Assembly: GCA_964392775.1 (NCBI GenBank)
Contig: CAYMRD010000010.1
Coordinates: 1 to 64,000, forward strand
Length of the DNA: 64,000 nucleotides
DNA from: UKL13-3 sp964392775
GTDB lineage: Bacteria > Bacteroidota > Bacteroidia > UKL13-3
Direction: 5' to 3'
The notes below the pieces were generated by a model that made no database searches, was not told the origin of the DNA, and saw only the letters and a list, made by a program, of their open reading frames with translations. This document shows positions 20,701 through 27,926 of the stretch, piece by piece. A program made the position numbers and the translations under genes. Numbering within the stretch: the stretch's first letter is position 1; each line of letters starts with the position of its first letter.

Positions 20701-20808
20701 GTAGTCTGTTGAGGGTACTGTAATAGTACTTGGAAGCTGAGCATAGACACTTTGCGAAAGCGCCATACCCAGCATGCACATAAATAAAAGTAAGGGTTTT
20801 GTTCTCAT
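11722..20808 (-). CDS. giant secreted beta-helix protein with T9SS type A sorting domain
   Basis: At 3028 residues this is the largest gene in the window. Residues 1-23 are a signal peptide ending QSVYA. Three homologous right-handed parallel beta-helix modules follow, starting near 30, 1000 and 1945. The first two each open with STITV...YPS/YPT and contain an almost identical LGSDYVTIDGIDL / LSGTDYVTIDGIDL strand; the third has the variant FDGADNVLIDGRY. Between them are long runs of Asn-ladder rungs such as NIYNNTVDGI. A linker near 870-990 resembles BNR/sialidase-associated domains. Residues ~2840-2945 form an Fn3-like domain (LKWQTATEENANGYVVERS), and the last ~80 are a Por sorting tail (SVYPNPFTS... 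VVKLIKQ). It is probably a surface adhesin or polysaccharide-binding protein; no lyase catalytic residues could be assigned. It is divergent from a two-component system that may control it. Confidence 0.88.
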   Translation of the reverse strand: MRTKPLLLFMCMLGMALSQSVYAQLPSTITVPSTDYPSIKVAVDSLNLYGVTPGGVTVNVAADWAEVAPGGGIRLTASGTAGNPIVIQKDLTTTGENPIITAYSGTSTTLDGIFFLLGSDYVTIDGIDLKDTAANSTNLLRMEFGYALLNGASTVPYNGCQYNTIKNATITLERLNPVSRAIYSAHHIVTATTLVSLNGYTLADCHSYNKFQDNVITNAFTGIYLLGLDDNVAPYTRRDYGNEVTNDSIYGLGLGGSAEATTSAGVLMSHQYGPKVSGNYINNIMNGASVPGNGVYGIYMSSSNGTHPGFAEPDAECKNNTVIITLPSASSSSYGIYVRNYTGNLTVDDNDVKFANGPSTSPGIALGINVLSSGTVGPVPGSVLSFQGNKAQDFSFAGSGTTTIFQLQAIAQTTLNVGNNTISNITRTGGASNTFVGILMQNSPVLPSYPGAVANVFGNTVQGVTLSNSSSGIAAAIRFGGVTTTNIYNNTVDGIISTSTGTGFEFFGIQSGFNNGINFYVYNNTVSNIVMERNIYGFYHDNTGTNSSNLSIYQNQVFNLTSSANGSFAVHGIGLQKVAADLTKVHNNKIYNLSQRGSGTSSVYGIYVLNPAQGATYSCPLYIDNNLISAFDAPASTNTLQPSIAGVYLGYSSANAPVAATLRHNTIYFTQATDTVGANTNTATVYAHVSRTMKLNNNIFYNDIHQAAGTGVSSGLMLSGGSVANYNTASGNNLWYNGTPSSQRLFCYDGTNKDSTWVSFKNRVAPREALSLTQNITMLPASPTDPFYLQVDSSAASSIESTGLVISEGPSLATDVRGVIRQGYPGYTGSGTKPDIGAYESQGSAIAMTYDSNLVISATSGALKGAPNQIIANIQVYVSGTDASKTATLFDLNTGFTGFVSDIVRAKVYYTASSQVFDATTQFGSSVNSPNGQFYVNGSQNLINGVNHFWVVYDIAPTAVGGNPLEVLVNGVTVSSSALPPTGNNLGSVLVVEPLSSTITVGTFDYPTLQSVIDRLNAAGISGPTTVQLTAGYIEYAQEGGYRLGSKTLNATLNATNTLSFVKTGGPGPNPVLKSSFGSGAFDGIFTLSGTDYVTIDGIDLEDTSTVNNATAQMEWGYGLLKLNAEAPFDGCSNNTIQNCTVTLRRTNTASKGIYADAYTINDNSALLPLATAEDANNNNRFVSNTLTDLNTGIYMRGFSNSSQTIPDVSLFDNGNVIGDSLQPNTVTNFAGAAAGFGIQVLNQHNVKIRFNEIDNYAGGAVAASVAGMGGILNSYNSTGIANPTNAEISYNSVNLTAAQGASISFTNIATQYTHGNAVLNYNSVKWATLGTGVSNGTFIGIDFNNGGAASLASSLSFVGNVARDFTFQHSAGGTPVIFRIAGAAATEDIGYDSIYNVTRLNGGTGLFALFSAVTISNPVRITSETQTRNIHHNYIHNVSSGNLATGTFAAITAGYAYNLNIYNNTIDTLSHGGNQSSPSYGIIVASTSVNRIINIYNNSIDSFTTLASGISGIYVESTGTPNPLEINVYDNTVTRLCGKPTSVTFANMLGIAVTYGQNINIYRNKVSGITHAGTTGGYAAGILTNQPASVGSFTIHNYAPLNIYNNIVSDIFAPTAAVLTANPAVMGIAIGGVASVISTFYTANVYYNTVSLSGTTVANLNSAGIYCDASQVLTLANNIVINNITPSGTGVASAFHRKTPSLVTHDAQSNNNLLWAGSTPSSTHLIYFDGTNRDSTLTQFKARMYPRESQSVTEDVLFISTDPTDPFFLYPDSVSPTVLETGGMPIAGYTTDYLNTTRPATPDIGAYEGNFTIEDDLIPPTVNVTPVVNNPVTGVLTVTASISDPSGVDTVAFTPKIYYKKNSAIAYFPSNGTKVSGTGLSGDWNFTIDASNVDGGVIAVGDTISYYIVAQDMATPLSNVGSGPFGVEASDVYFITTEPTPFSYVVLPALSGVIEVCDLCACNSLTNEYGAFDSINKSGLTGNVILKITGDLTTETGAITLKQFNQVGDYNVSIVPDAASERLIAGTATGISGLIHFDGADNVLIDGRYAGSGMYLRFRNKGLNGATFRFGNDAQHDTIRYVYIEGFSNANPGATVYFSAPLPGGTGNDYNAVMNCEVRDTLGNQDAFATDSYRIPNTAFYSDARLNSHNNISDNKVFNFIYQGVNIPANMAGADFWTISGNSFYQTSAGAAKAGNNTGGASQAISILSGQGHTITNNSIGGSAPDRSGAAYRVINTASGGSIQFTGITYAASPAQIGNDYATTISGNIISNIDANPTGLDNSFAGILVGAGTVNILNNTIGGGAMPYDTIKEGSGAQTNAGGIVLVGGTVTVTGNDVGNISNYMARIGTAGIRTIGINVIGGALGSPMNFTLNNNTVHDIRSNYVPVAQPLYMANIASPVGIWVQPAATVPVTVSGNTVHNIVNTQTMGSATSAFGIVIRGGTCTIERNRIYNIQTEAQGAGADASKIYGLYINGTTTGAASQFGQTVRNNQISLSTASSSEASVYGIMDATAQSFTSHNYSNNSIAIGGTATGSNNTYAMVVGNANSATVSNMFNNVLYNGRTGGSGKHVAIGSLYISQLTPFIFNYNMMVGSDASGYIEMPLGNYYNAADVNSFYASRPNANWMDVSGNVSSGSLFTNAASGDLGINTANAACWYVNGKGLPMASVTNDFNGASRSTTITGGSTDIGAVEFTTATVPPSAVPSAAPANNGTTNYTFAGRTVASIAWGAGGSVPSSVDVKYYTGEYAPSLISGRSRFNSYYEVTPSGGTGYTYQMSLSYDSAMFGDVSATGNVRIAYNTTAWDLLASSSGNGITGMMSTNGPLGASTLPAVFTGTDNSNNPLPVRMLSFAGRLSGEDVELKWQTATEENANGYVVERSYDGRNFDRIGFVKANGTTGKVSRYGYMDYNMKSAVAYYRLKQLDNDGAYTYSDVVRVSRESRATNSASVYPNPFTSQFRTEFASQINGQAQIEILDLQGRVVRSQATAVVNGLNTVELSSCESLETGVYFLRISVGGESQVVKLIKQ

Positions 20809-20827
20809 GTTAATAAGGTTTAAAAGT

Positions 20828-20835
20828 CAAAGTTA
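20828..20835 (-). promoter_or_regulatory. -7 box of the giant gene
   Basis: The complement reads TAACTTTG, an exact TAnnTTTG, 19 bp before the start codon. No convincing -33 TTG is seen. Confidence 0.5.
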
Positions 20836-20920
20836 TTTTCCTGAACCTATTTATTTGTAGCGATTATTCTACATGTGCGTTTTTATGAAAAAAAAGTTCT
20901 GCTCTTTCATCATACACCCC

Positions 20921-20944
20921 AAAATTATTTCATCAAATAATTTT
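20921..20944. promoter_or_regulatory. palindrome in the 365-bp divergent intergenic region
   Basis: AAAATTATTT and AAATAATTTT form a perfect 10-bp inverted repeat around CATC. It lies between the giant gene and the response regulator and could be an operator for both. The rest of 20836-21173 shows no gene; it is locally GC-rich near 20970-20990 (CGCGCACGCGCCCG). Confidence 0.35.
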
Positions 20945-21124
20945 ATATGGCTTGGGAAGATGTCAACACACCTTCGCGCACGCGCCCGAACCAACACCAC
21001 ACACTTATCAATTAGAACTGTGCGCAGAACGTCCTTTAGGATTGGGGATTTTAAATGAGATTCGTATCATCAAAAACGTTCCGTATATAAAATCCCGCTA
21101 TAATATCCGGTTCTCCTGATCCAA

Positions 21125-21156
21125 TTGCATAATTACCCGCCTATTCATTACCTTTA
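21125..21156 (+). promoter_or_regulatory. promoter of the response-regulator/kinase pair
   Basis: TTGCAT (21125-21130), 18 bases, TACCTTTA (21149-21156), one base off the TAnnTTTG consensus, 17 bp before the ATG. Confidence 0.45.
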
Positions 21157-21173
21157 CCCTTCAACATACCAAT

Positions 21174-21815
21174 ATGCATACACAACAACGGCTGATTCTT
21201 ATAGCAGACGACCATGTAATTATTCGCAGGGGGCTCAAAATGCTTCTCGACAATCATTTTAAAAGAGAACGGCTGATAGAAGCAGATAATACAAAAAGTA
21301 TCTTATCCATTCTGGAATCCAAACCTGTTACCCACATGATTTTGGATATGCAACTTACCGATGCCAATATTTTAGAAATCCTTCCTCAGATAAAGGAGAA
21401 ATATCCCCAGGTTCCTGTTCTTATCTTTACCATGAGTTCGGAGGATATTTACGGGGCGCGTATGATTCAGATGGGAGCAGATGGATTTTTGAGCAAACAA
21501 AGTGATGAGTCGGAAGTTGTAAAAGCGATTGACCTGTTTTTACAAGGCCGAAAATATATCAGTTCCCACCTTCAGGACATCATGAACAACCGGAAACAGC
21601 AAAAGGAGAATCCTATCTCATCGTTATCAGAAAGAGAGTTAAGCGTATTAAGCCGGTTGCTGAAAGGCGAATCTGTTAAAGAGATATCGTTTAATCTGGA
21701 ACTTAAAGCCACTACAGTAGCTACCTATAAAGCCCGTATTTTTGAAAAGCTCAGCGTGAGCAATATTATTGAACTGCGCAATGTTACAGAATTATACGAG
21801 TTTCATATTTCATAA
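21174..21815 (+). CDS. LuxR/NarL-family response regulator
   Basis: A 213-residue transcription regulator. The receiver domain has the acidic pair Asp12-Asp13, phospho-acceptor Asp58 (MILDMQLTD), Thr86 and Lys108. The C-terminal LuxR-type helix-turn-helix begins LSERELSVLSRLLKGES near residue 150 and includes KATTVATYKARIFEKL. It is followed one base later by its likely cognate kinase, so the two are surely co-transcribed. The divergent neighbour, a giant secreted protein, is the obvious candidate target, but this is inference from position only. Confidence 0.92.
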   Translation: MHTQQRLILIADDHVIIRRGLKMLLDNHFKRERLIEADNTKSILSILESKPVTHMILDMQLTDANILEILPQIKEKYPQVPVLIFTMSSEDIYGARMIQMGADGFLSKQSDESEVVKAIDLFLQGRKYISSHLQDIMNNRKQQKENPISSLSERELSVLSRLLKGESVKEISFNLELKATTVATYKARIFEKLSVSNIIELRNVTELYEFHIS

Positions 21816-21816
21816 A

Positions 21817-24800
21817 ATGAATCGCTGGCCTTTCCTCTTTCTTATTATATCTCTGTGCTTCATTCAAAAAAACCGGGCTCAGGATTATGTATATTTTCAC
21901 TACAATCAAAAAAACGGATTACCCCAAAATTCTGTCAATGATTTATTTTGGGATAGTTCTAACTTCCTTTGGGTTTCAACAGAAGACGGACTCACAAGAT
22001 TTGACGGACACTCTTTTTATCAGTTCAACATTAACAATACCCCCGGCATCCACTCTGACCGCTTTAGATGGATATTGAGAACCATTGACGGCACAACGGT
22101 AACCACCACTGTTGATGGAAACTTATTTGAACTTTCCCAGCATAACCCCAAGCCGTACCTAACCTCTAATCAAACATACCAGAAATACAGCGGCATTTTA
22201 CCTGATAAAGAACAGCTCAAAAAGCTGATTTCAATTGATCAGGAGCATATCATTGCAAACCAGTGGCGTTATTTCCCGACCCAGTTTATTCAGATTGGCA
22301 GAAGCACCTATGTACTCGGCAATGAAGGGATTTACAAGCTGTCGGATTTAAAAAACAGTGATACGATAAAACATGACGGATCGATAACCAGGATATTCAA
22401 CATAGGAGATTATGCTTATGCAACCGATGGCAACCGGATATATCACATTGATGAGCTGAATAAAAAACTTATTCCTGTTTCGTTTGCCAGTCCGGTCAGA
22501 TTAACAACACCGTTTAAAATATACTACCAGCCTTTAACGAAAAAAGCATGTGTAATAATTGATCAGAAACTTTACTTATGGTCTGTTGGAAGCGCCCCCG
22601 ATACCATTCATTCTGAATTTAAAATAAACCTGCACAATCAAACAATTGGCGAGGCCAGCAATGTTAGCTACAATGAGCAATCAAATATGATAGCCATCGG
22701 ATCGCTGACAAACGGATTACATATTTTTAAGCCTAAATTATTTAAAACGCTCAGCCCGGATACATGGCAGCCCAAAAATGGCTATTATGCCAATATTTCA
22801 CTGAATGATTCTACAGTAATTGACAGTTACGGAGATGAAATTTCCAGCTCATCCTGCCATTCATCCGGCTTTGACTTAACGAATGTAAATACCCACCTTC
22901 TTTACCTCGACAAATCTAATCGTTTGTGGAGCAGCAGAGCAGACACATTATACTATCAGACCAAAGGTCAGAAACGCCAGGGGATTAGTTTACACTACCC
23001 CGATTACATCCGCACATTTGCCGCAACGGGGGATAGCCTGCTTGTTTTAACAAACCATCACGCCTTTGTATTAAAAGGTACCAAGATCCTGTACTCCGCT
23101 CCGCTCGAATACAATGGACAACCCTTTACGTTAAAATCAATGATGTTTGCCATATTCGCTAATCAAAAATGGATCCTGGGAGGCGAAAAGGGTATTTTTG
23201 AGCTTACGCTAAACGCAAAGGCGCAACTATCTCTTATGTTCAAGTATGAGCAGGTAAGATTTTTAACGGAGATAAACGGGATGATTATGGGGGGCAGCTA
23301 TGGAAATGGATGGTTCGTTATTTCAAAAGGAAAAATAATCCGGCTCCCTGTTGATGCCAGACAATATCTTAATAAAGTACACAGCATTATGTCTGATGGC
23401 AAAGACCGGTTATTTCTGAGTACAAACAATGGATTGTTCAGCACCACTATGAAGGAGCTGAACAACTATCTGAACGGACTGTCACCCTCAATGTATTTTC
23501 ACTACTTTGATGATGATGAAGGTATTGAAAACACAGAGTTTAACGGAGGCTGCTATCCTCCTGCCGTTCATGTAAAAAACGGTTATTTTTCATTTGCCAA
23601 TATGGCCGGATTGGTCTGGTTCAAACCCGAAATGCTCAGGCTTAAAACAGGTTCCTCCGGTAAGGTTATATATCTGGATGCGATTGAAGCTGATCTCGTG
23701 TCGATACCATATACAGATACCCTCTTTATCGATCCCCAAACAGAAAATATCAGATTAAAGTTCTCAGTCATTTACTGGAATAATCCATACAATATCCGCC
23801 TGGACTATAAACTCAAAGGGACTACCCAAAACTGGACTCCATTGGATCCCGAAAATCCTAAACTCTCATTTACGAACTTAACTTCCGGTGAATTTACCCT
23901 TGTTATTCGTTCACAAACCGGATTTAATAATAATGACATTTCATACCTGACAATCCCAATCGTTAAGAAGCCCAGATTCCATGAAACCGTATGGTTTATT
24001 GTTCTTTGTATCCTGCTTCTCTTTATCATCATTTTCGGAATAAATATGCTTTACAATAAACGATTGCTTACCCAAAACCTGCATCTCGAAAAAAGAGTCA
24101 GCGAACGCACTTCCGAATTGCAAAAAGCGAATCTGCGGCTTTCAAAATCAGAGCAGGATTTGACACAGGCAGTTAATGTCAAGAACAAACTTATATCTAT
24201 TATTTCGCACGACATTGTTACCCCCCTCAAGTTTATCTCTCTGGTTTCGCGCAACTACAAAACCGATAAAAAAGACTCTAACAATTCGCAAAATGAGATT
24301 ATCCGCGAAATCCATCATACTTCTCAACGTTTGCACGATAACTCATTGAATATTCTCAACTGGGTACGATACCAGAACAACTTAATAAAAGTTCACAAAA
24401 CCAGCATCGCTCCTTTTGCCCTTGTTGAGGAGCTGACCGAACTGTTTAGAGAAGTAGCGGCTATGCGAAAAAACACAATAATCAATGAAGTAGAAATGGA
24501 TGATATTATTGTTAATGATAAAAATATTCTGACCATTATGATTCATAATATCTTATCAAATGCAGTAAAATACACCCACAGCAGTAATATCATCATTAGC
24601 TCTGAACATAAAAAAGACGATTGTTACATCATCACAATTACAGATGACGGGAACGGCATCAGTGAAAACAACCTTAAACGTATTGAATCAATACGAAACA
24701 AGGCCAAGACAAATATCTTCGAAGACAGCGCAGAAGGCACAGGCTTAGGATACATTATTTTATTTGAACTGGCCGAACTGACAGGGGCTGATATAAAAAT

Positions 24801-24849
24801 ACAAAGCTCCGCAGATAAAGGAACCCAAATTAGTATTATCTTAAACTAA
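21817..24849 (+). CDS. two-component sensor histidine kinase with periplasmic propeller
   Basis: A 1010-residue membrane kinase. A signal segment (MNRWPFLFLIISLCFIQ) is followed by a two-component-regulator propeller (first blade VYFHYNQKNGLPQNSVNDLFWDS..., strands like LWVSTEDGLTRFDG), a Y_Y_Y domain (RLDYKLKGTTQNW), one membrane helix near 725-746, a coiled coil, then a HisKA/HATPase unit. His798 in ISHDIVTPLK is the likely phosphorylation site. The N box is NILSNAVKYTHS, and the G boxes are DDGNGIS and GTGLGY. This is the sensor half of the Bacteroidota hybrid systems that detect glycans, but it lacks a receiver and AraC domain, so the regulator is the separate upstream gene. Start 21817 was chosen because it begins the signal peptide and follows the regulator's stop by one base. 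Confidence 0.92.
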   Translation: MNRWPFLFLIISLCFIQKNRAQDYVYFHYNQKNGLPQNSVNDLFWDSSNFLWVSTEDGLTRFDGHSFYQFNINNTPGIHSDRFRWILRTIDGTTVTTTVDGNLFELSQHNPKPYLTSNQTYQKYSGILPDKEQLKKLISIDQEHIIANQWRYFPTQFIQIGRSTYVLGNEGIYKLSDLKNSDTIKHDGSITRIFNIGDYAYATDGNRIYHIDELNKKLIPVSFASPVRLTTPFKIYYQPLTKKACVIIDQKLYLWSVGSAPDTIHSEFKINLHNQTIGEASNVSYNEQSNMIAIGSLTNGLHIFKPKLFKTLSPDTWQPKNGYYANISLNDSTVIDSYGDEISSSSCHSSGFDLTNVNTHLLYLDKSNRLWSSRADTLYYQTKGQKRQGISLHYPDYIRTFAATGDSLLVLTNHHAFVLKGTKILYSAPLEYNGQPFTLKSMMFAIFANQKWILGGEKGIFELTLNAKAQLSLMFKYEQVRFLTEINGMIMGGSYGNGWFVISKGKIIRLPVDARQYLNKVHSIMSDGKDRLFLSTNNGLFSTTMKELNNYLNGLSPSMYFHYFDDDEGIENTEFNGGCYPPAVHVKNGYFSFANMAGLVWFKPEMLRLKTGSSGKVIYLDAIEADLVSIPYTDTLFIDPQTENIRLKFSVIYWNNPYNIRLDYKLKGTTQNWTPLDPENPKLSFTNLTSGEFTLVIRSQTGFNNNDISYLTIPIVKKPRFHETVWFIVLCILLLFIIIFGINMLYNKRLLTQNLHLEKRVSERTSELQKANLRLSKSEQDLTQAVNVKNKLISIISHDIVTPLKFISLVSRNYKTDKKDSNNSQNEIIREIHHTSQRLHDNSLNILNWVRYQNNLIKVHKTSIAPFALVEELTELFREVAAMRKNTIINEVEMDDIIVNDKNILTIMIHNILSNAVKYTHSSNIIISSEHKKDDCYIITITDDGNGISENNLKRIESIRNKAKTNIFEDSAEGTGLGYIILFELAELTGADIKIQSSADKGTQISIILN

Positions 24850-24896
24850 ACAAAGGCTCTGAATACCGATATAAATTATTTAATTGCACCTTTATT

Positions 24897-25868
24897 GTGA
24901 GCAGCATCCAGCATATAAAACATCCTATAGAAGCCGAGTTGGACTTATTTGAACAACGGTTCAGAGAGGCCATGAAAAGCAATGTTCCATTGCTGGACAC
25001 AATCATGACCTATATCGTTAAACGCAAGGGCAAACAAATACGCCCCATGTTTGTGTTTTATGCAGCAAAACTGTTCAGCGGCATCAATGACTCCACATAT
25101 CGGGCAGCGTCACTTGTTGAGCTATTACACACTGCAACACTTGTTCATGATGATGTGGTGGATGACAGTGATGAACGCAGAGGCTTTTTCAGCATTAATG
25201 CGTTATGGAAAAATAAAATTGCCGTACTGGTGGGTGATTACCTTCTGAGTAAAGGACTATTACTCTCGGTAAAACATAAGGATTATCATTTGCTTGAAAT
25301 TGTAAGTGAGGCTGTGGAGGCCATGAGCGAAGGCGAACTGTTGCAGATTGAAAAAACCCGCAGCTTAAACCTTAGCGAAGATGTTTATTTTGAGATTATC
25401 CGTAAAAAAACCGCATCCTTAATTGCCAGCTGTTGTGCCATTGGCGCTGCCAGTGCCGGAGCCGGTGAAAATGATATTAAAAACATGCGCCTGTTTGGCG
25501 AAAAAATCGGAATTGCATTTCAAATCAAGGATGATTTACTGGATTATGGTGATGATGTTATCGGGAAACCAACCGGAATAGATTTAAAGGAAAAAAAGCT
25601 GACACTGCCAATCATTTACACGCTCAACAATACCGATAAAGCAACCCGCAACCGCATCATCAATACCATTAAAAACCACAGCACTGATAAAGCAAAAATT
25701 GCCGAGGTGATTGATTATGTCAACAAACATGATGGCATTGCATATACCCGAAACACCATGTTTCGTTTTAAGCAAGAGGCAATGGATATCCTCAATCAGT
25801 TTAAAAACAAGGAAACAGCGAACCAGCTCAGCCTGCTGGTTGATTTTGTAATAGACCGCACTAAATAA
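24897..25868 (+). CDS. polyprenyl diphosphate synthase
   Basis: A trans-isoprenyl diphosphate synthase of 323 residues, elongating farnesyl or geranylgeranyl diphosphate with isopentenyl diphosphate to make the side chain of menaquinone. Both aspartate-rich motifs are clear: HDDVVDDSDERRG (first) and FQIKDDLLDYGDD (second); the upstream GKQIRP binds the diphosphate. The gene begins with GTG at 24897, as no ATG fits the expected N-terminus. The length and the residues before the first motif fit an octaprenyl-type (IspB) enzyme, but chain length cannot be fixed by eye. It stands 47 bp after the kinase gene. Confidence 0.92.
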   Translation: MSSIQHIKHPIEAELDLFEQRFREAMKSNVPLLDTIMTYIVKRKGKQIRPMFVFYAAKLFSGINDSTYRAASLVELLHTATLVHDDVVDDSDERRGFFSINALWKNKIAVLVGDYLLSKGLLLSVKHKDYHLLEIVSEAVEAMSEGELLQIEKTRSLNLSEDVYFEIIRKKTASLIASCCAIGAASAGAGENDIKNMRLFGEKIGIAFQIKDDLLDYGDDVIGKPTGIDLKEKKLTLPIIYTLNNTDKATRNRIINTIKNHSTDKAKIAEVIDYVNKHDGIAYTRNTMFRFKQEAMDILNQFKNKETANQLSLLVDFVIDRTK

Positions 25869-25872
25869 ACAA

Positions 25873-25985
25873 TGACTCCGAATATTGTCCCCCGCTGCCC
25901 CCAACCCTAATGGGTGTTCCGCGCACAAGTATTTTAGAAAATGAGCGGTTGGCCCCCCTTCGAAGTTGAATCTTCCCGGCAGACC
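25873..25985. repeat. degenerate MITE-like element, copy 1
   Basis: The 66-bp core 25892-25957 matches 40149-40214 at about 59 of 66 positions. The flanks TGACTCCGAATATTGTC and GTTGAATCTTCCCGG are decayed versions of the perfect 23-bp terminal inverted repeats of the other copy. It sits between convergent genes and contains no ORF. Confidence 0.65.
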
Positions 25986-26003
25986 CTAAATAAATTATTG
26001 GTA

Positions 26004-27926
26004 TTACTTAACAAGTTTCATCTCAACGCGCCTGTTAACCGAGTGTTGTTCCTCAGTACATATCACTCCGTCAGCACATTCGTTAAGCAGGTAGGTTTCA
26101 CCCAAACCCCGTGTAATAATTTTTGATGCAGGTACGCCCTTTGTCAACAGGTACTGTTTAACAGACAATGCTCTTCGATTTGTAAGCTTAAGATTATACT
26201 CAAATGGCCCCCTGCTGTCTGCATGGGCAACAACAAAAACCTTATAGCCGGGATTTGCTTCCAACAGCAATGCTACCGAGTCGGCAGCCTGCATATTAGC
26301 GGCATCAATACCCGCATCATTAAACTTAAACTGAACCGGTGTGAAGGTTTTGTTTAGTAAAACTTCAGCAGGGTATACATGCTCTTTATCAGCCACAGGA
26401 AGAGCAACTGGTACTGGTGCCTTAGCCACAGTTTCCCCGCTTGCAGGATTCGAATTCGCCTTGTTGTCACTTTTATCATTTCCTGCCGTTGCGGCAACTA
26501 CCACTCCACCAGCGGCAACGGCTCCTTTAGGTACCGATGTTGGTGGTGGAGCCGAAACTTCCTTTTGCGCTACAACACCTGTGGTGGCGGCCGGTGCGGC
26601 CGCAGGCGGATTAACCTGTACTACCGGTTCACCTAATTCATTACGGGGTGCAACTTCATTAAAATAATACACGAAGTCTGCTCCATCCTCATTGTCGCGG
26701 TTTGATGAAAAGTATCCCGTTCTGCCACCATCTTTCGTTATAAATGCAACATCATCACGATATGAATTAATCGGTTGACCAATATTTTTCAGTGCTGACG
26801 GAAGCAAGAATTTATTAAGCCTCGCCACAAAAATATCATATCCTCCGTATCCATTAAAACCTTTAGAAGAAAAGTAGATTAATCCATCACTACACCATGG
26901 AAAAAGCTCATTTTCCTCAGTATTGATAACCTTCCCCATATTCACAGGATCACCCCATTTTCCGGTTTCATCCTTTAGCGACTTCCATATATCAAATCCA
27001 CCGAACCCTCCCGGCATATTTGAGCTAAAAAACAAAACATTACCATCCTCAGAGATAAACGGATGTACAAAGCTGTAATCTTCATCATTAAAAGCTACCG
27101 GTACCGGATTCTGAAACATCCCTCCCTCATTTGCCGCTACATAAATCTGAAAATTAGAAACACCATCACTACTAACCTTAACACCTCCAACAGATTTTGT
27201 TTTACCCCGTTTGATTTGTTGAGAATTGGCGGAGAAAAAAAGAAACATTCCGTCTTTGGATACGGATGGGGCTCCCTCATTTAAGTCAAACTGGATGAAA
27301 TCCATAATTTTCAGATCCGGCATAAATTCAGTATTGCTTTCCTTACGGGCATAATCCAAATCAAATACCGGAATATCCGCCTTCCCTGCATTGGGTTTGG
27401 TTCGTTCATGGGAGTATATCAACCCGTCATCATAAAAACAATAGCCTAAAGCCTGACCACTTATATCAAGGTTGGTTGGAAAAGTTTCGTAATTCTTAAT
27501 GGTATCGGCATTGCGGATTGCCCAATTTACAGAGCGGATAAAGGGCTCTGCCAAATCTGTTCCTGTTACGTCCTGGTATTTTTTGAACTGCTTCCGGGCC
27601 TCATTATACTTGCCGTTCAACTTGAGAATATTTCCATAGTCGATATAATATTCAGGCTTAACATCTCCCCCACTCGTCATAATCATCTTAAAGTATTCCT
27701 CCGACTTTCGATATTCAAACAAATACTTATAACATTGAGAAAGCTGCTCATAAAGATACAAGCGCTGTTTGGGCTTTGTAGAAATTTCAAGTGCTTCCTG
27801 ATAATATTTGGCCGCCTCCCTAAAATGGAAAAATTCAAAGTACACATCACCATAGTCAATTGCAACCCTTTGTGAAAAGGACTGAATTGTCAGATGAAGG
27901 AATATAAGCAGTAATATTTTTTTCAT
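26004..27926 (-). CDS. OmpA-family protein with TPR and PD40 repeats (PorE-like)
   Basis: A 640-residue envelope protein. Residues 1-19 are a signal peptide; TPR-like helices follow (~20-130), then a WD40-like PD40 propeller (~150-410, strands such as FLFFSANSQ, VLFFSSNMPGGFGGFDIW), a Pro/Ala/Val linker (~430-505) and a C-terminal OmpA peptidoglycan-binding domain (~525-640, with VVAHADSRGPFEYN and NRRVEMKLVK). This domain order is that of PorE, which ties the type IX secretion machinery to peptidoglycan. The T9SS clients in this window make that role plausible, but many paralogues exist. The start overlaps the GH3 stop by 4 bp (ATGA), so the two are translated together. Confidence 0.85.
   Translation of the reverse strand: MKKILLLIFLHLTIQSFSQRVAIDYGDVYFEFFHFREAAKYYQEALEISTKPKQRLYLYEQLSQCYKYLFEYRKSEEYFKMIMTSGGDVKPEYYIDYGNILKLNGKYNEARKQFKKYQDVTGTDLAEPFIRSVNWAIRNADTIKNYETFPTNLDISGQALGYCFYDDGLIYSHERTKPNAGKADIPVFDLDYARKESNTEFMPDLKIMDFIQFDLNEGAPSVSKDGMFLFFSANSQQIKRGKTKSVGGVKVSSDGVSNFQIYVAANEGGMFQNPVPVAFNDEDYSFVHPFISEDGNVLFFSSNMPGGFGGFDIWKSLKDETGKWGDPVNMGKVINTEENELFPWCSDGLIYFSSKGFNGYGGYDIFVARLNKFLLPSALKNIGQPINSYRDDVAFITKDGGRTGYFSSNRDNEDGADFVYYFNEVAPRNELGEPVVQVNPPAAAPAATTGVVAQKEVSAPPPTSVPKGAVAAGGVVVAATAGNDKSDNKANSNPASGETVAKAPVPVALPVADKEHVYPAEVLLNKTFTPVQFKFNDAGIDAANMQAADSVALLLEANPGYKVFVVAHADSRGPFEYNLKLTNRRALSVKQYLLTKGVPASKIITRGLGETYLLNECADGVICTEEQHSVNRRVEMKLVK

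Noticed and set aside
20873..21058. 61-residue ORF between giant gene and regulator
   Set aside because: AT-rich start, Arg/Thr-rich remainder, no start signal, contains the palindrome.
25584..25928. 114-residue antisense ORF over the polyprenyl synthase gene
   Set aside because: Entirely antisense to a well-supported gene.
26341..26667. Ala/Thr-rich ORF antisense to the OmpA gene
   Set aside because: Mirror of the Pro/Ala/Val linker of the OmpA-family protein.
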